Positions 7,154 to 8,068 of a DNA stretch of 8,068 bases are shown here, one piece after another. Numbering within the stretch: the stretch's first letter is position 1; every line of letters starts with the position of its first letter. The position numbers were made by a program, and so were the translations under genes. The notes below the pieces were generated by a model, which ran no database searches, was not told the DNA's origin, and worked only from the letters and a program-made list of their open reading frames with translations. Origin of the DNA: DASQBT01 sp035635075 (lineage in GTDB: Bacteria; Pseudomonadota; Gammaproteobacteria; Burkholderiales; Thiobacillaceae). Where the stretch lies: contig DASQBT010000216.1 of NCBI GenBank assembly GCA_035635075.1, positions 1-8,068 of the forward strand, read 5' to 3'.

Positions 7154-8068
7154 TACATCTTTTCCGGGGCAGAAACGCCCAATAGTCTAAGGCCGTTTCC
7201 CAATACCTGGCGGGTCGCCAGGATCAGGCATAGTCGGGCACGCTTGACGGATTCATCCGGGACCAGAAATTTTTCCGCGTTGTAGTAGGTGTGGAGGTCT
7301 GCCGCCAGATCCTTGAGGTAGTAGGCAATCAGGTGCGGCGCAAGTTCCCGGGCCGCCGCTTCCACTGTTTCGGGATACTCCGCCAAACGTTGCATCAAGC
7401 CTTTTTCGTAGGTGCTCTGCAAGGGCGACAGGTCTGTGCCGGCGAGGCTCGCAGGCGCGCCGCCCCATTCCGCCAGCACGCTGCAGATGCGGGCGTGGGC
7501 ATACTGTATGTAGTAGACCGGATTGTCGTTGCTCTGCGATTTGGCCAGATCCAGATCGAAATCCAGATGCTGGTCGGACTTGCGCAGCACATAGTAAAAA
7601 CGCGCGGCATCGTTGCCCACTTCCTGCCGCAGTTCACGCAGGGTGACGAATTCCCCCGAGCGGGTGGACATCGAAACCTTCTGCCCAGCCCGGTACAGCA
7701 CAGCAAACTGCACGAGGGCGACGGTAAGCCTGTTCGCATCTAGCCCGAGGGCGCTGAGCGCCGCCTTGACCCGCGGAATGTAGCCGTGATGATCCGCGCC
7801 CCACACATCGATGATGCGCTCAAACCCGCGCTCGTACTTGTCGCCATGGTAGGCGATATCGGAAGCAAAATAAGTGTATTCGCCATTGGCGCGCTGCACC
7901 ACGCGGTCCTTCTCGTCACCGAACGCGGCCGCCCGAAACCACAGCGCGCCGTCCTGCTCGTACAGGTGACCGGCGGCCTTCAGCCGTTCGACTGTTTCGG
8001 CGACCGCGCCGGAATCGAACAGGCTCCTTTCCGAAAACCAGCGGTCAAAGTGAACCCCGAATTCTTCG
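7153..8068 (-). CDS. argS: Arginyl-tRNA synthetase, C-terminal part
   Basis: This is the 3' part (304 codons) of argS, which charges tRNA-Arg with arginine in the cytoplasm; the 5' end lies beyond base 8068, where the frame is still open (first full codon at 8067). The visible start EEFGVHFDRWFSE and AGHLYEQDGALWFR are typical of the bacterial enzyme, as is GDEKDRVVQRANGEYTYFASD spread across 7861-7920. WGADHHGYIPR (about 7771-7803) and MSTR (7660-7671), the ArgS counterpart of the KMSKS loop, belong to the class I catalytic core. The DALR-type helical anticodon-binding domain fills the rest and ends RLCLILATRQVLGNGLRLLG then SAPEKM. No frameshift is seen. Its stop codon overlaps the ATG of the SPOR-protein gene by one base, making it the first visible gene of the minus-strand run. 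Confidence 0.97.
   Translation of the reverse strand, partial: EEFGVHFDRWFSERSLFDSGAVAETVERLKAAGHLYEQDGALWFRAAAFGDEKDRVVQRANGEYTYFASDIAYHGDKYERGFERIIDVWGADHHGYIPRVKAALSALGLDANRLTVALVQFAVLYRAGQKVSMSTRSGEFVTLRELRQEVGNDAARFYYVLRKSDQHLDFDLDLAKSQSNDNPVYYIQYAHARICSVLAEWGGAPASLAGTDLSPLQSTYEKGLMQRLAEYPETVEAAARELAPHLIAYYLKDLAADLHTYYNAEKFLVPDESVKRARLCLILATRQVLGNGLRLLGVSAPEKM

Overview
The window is ordinary chromosome of a GC-rich Gram-negative bacterium, most likely a betaproteobacterium. This rests on the type of the encoded proteins (periplasmic DsbA, PriA, bifunctional GlmU, bacterial ArgS) and on the argS / SPOR-protein / dsbA / SDR gene order, which I associate from memory with Betaproteobacteria; no search was run. 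No RNA gene, insertion sequence, CRISPR array or prophage gene is visible.

Left half, plus strand (1-3656): the last 117 codons of priA (replication restart helicase), then after a 91-bp gap glmU and glmS, separated by 2 bp. GlmS makes glucosamine-6-phosphate and GlmU converts glucosamine-1-phosphate to UDP-N-acetylglucosamine, so the pair supplies the precursor for peptidoglycan and lipopolysaccharide; the intermediate mutase GlmM is not in the window.

Right half, minus strand (8068 down to 3823): argS (3' part), a SPOR-domain membrane protein, dsbA, a short-chain dehydrogenase/reductase, a NarL-type response regulator without a kinase beside it, and a DUF433-DUF5615 pair of the predicted antitoxin / PIN-like toxin type. 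These seven genes run in one direction with overlaps or gaps of at most about 60 bp, so read-through is plausible. The last two look like a separate module: they have a plausible promoter of their own, a candidate terminator after them, and a less GC-rich stretch. The two halves converge in a 166-bp gap (3657-3822) holding two inverted repeats.

Most of the window is well-understood housekeeping. I see no convincing undescribed system. The points most worth a second look are the small toxin-antitoxin-like module with its own signals, the orphan response regulator it follows, and an in-frame hexanucleotide repeat in the SPOR protein linker.
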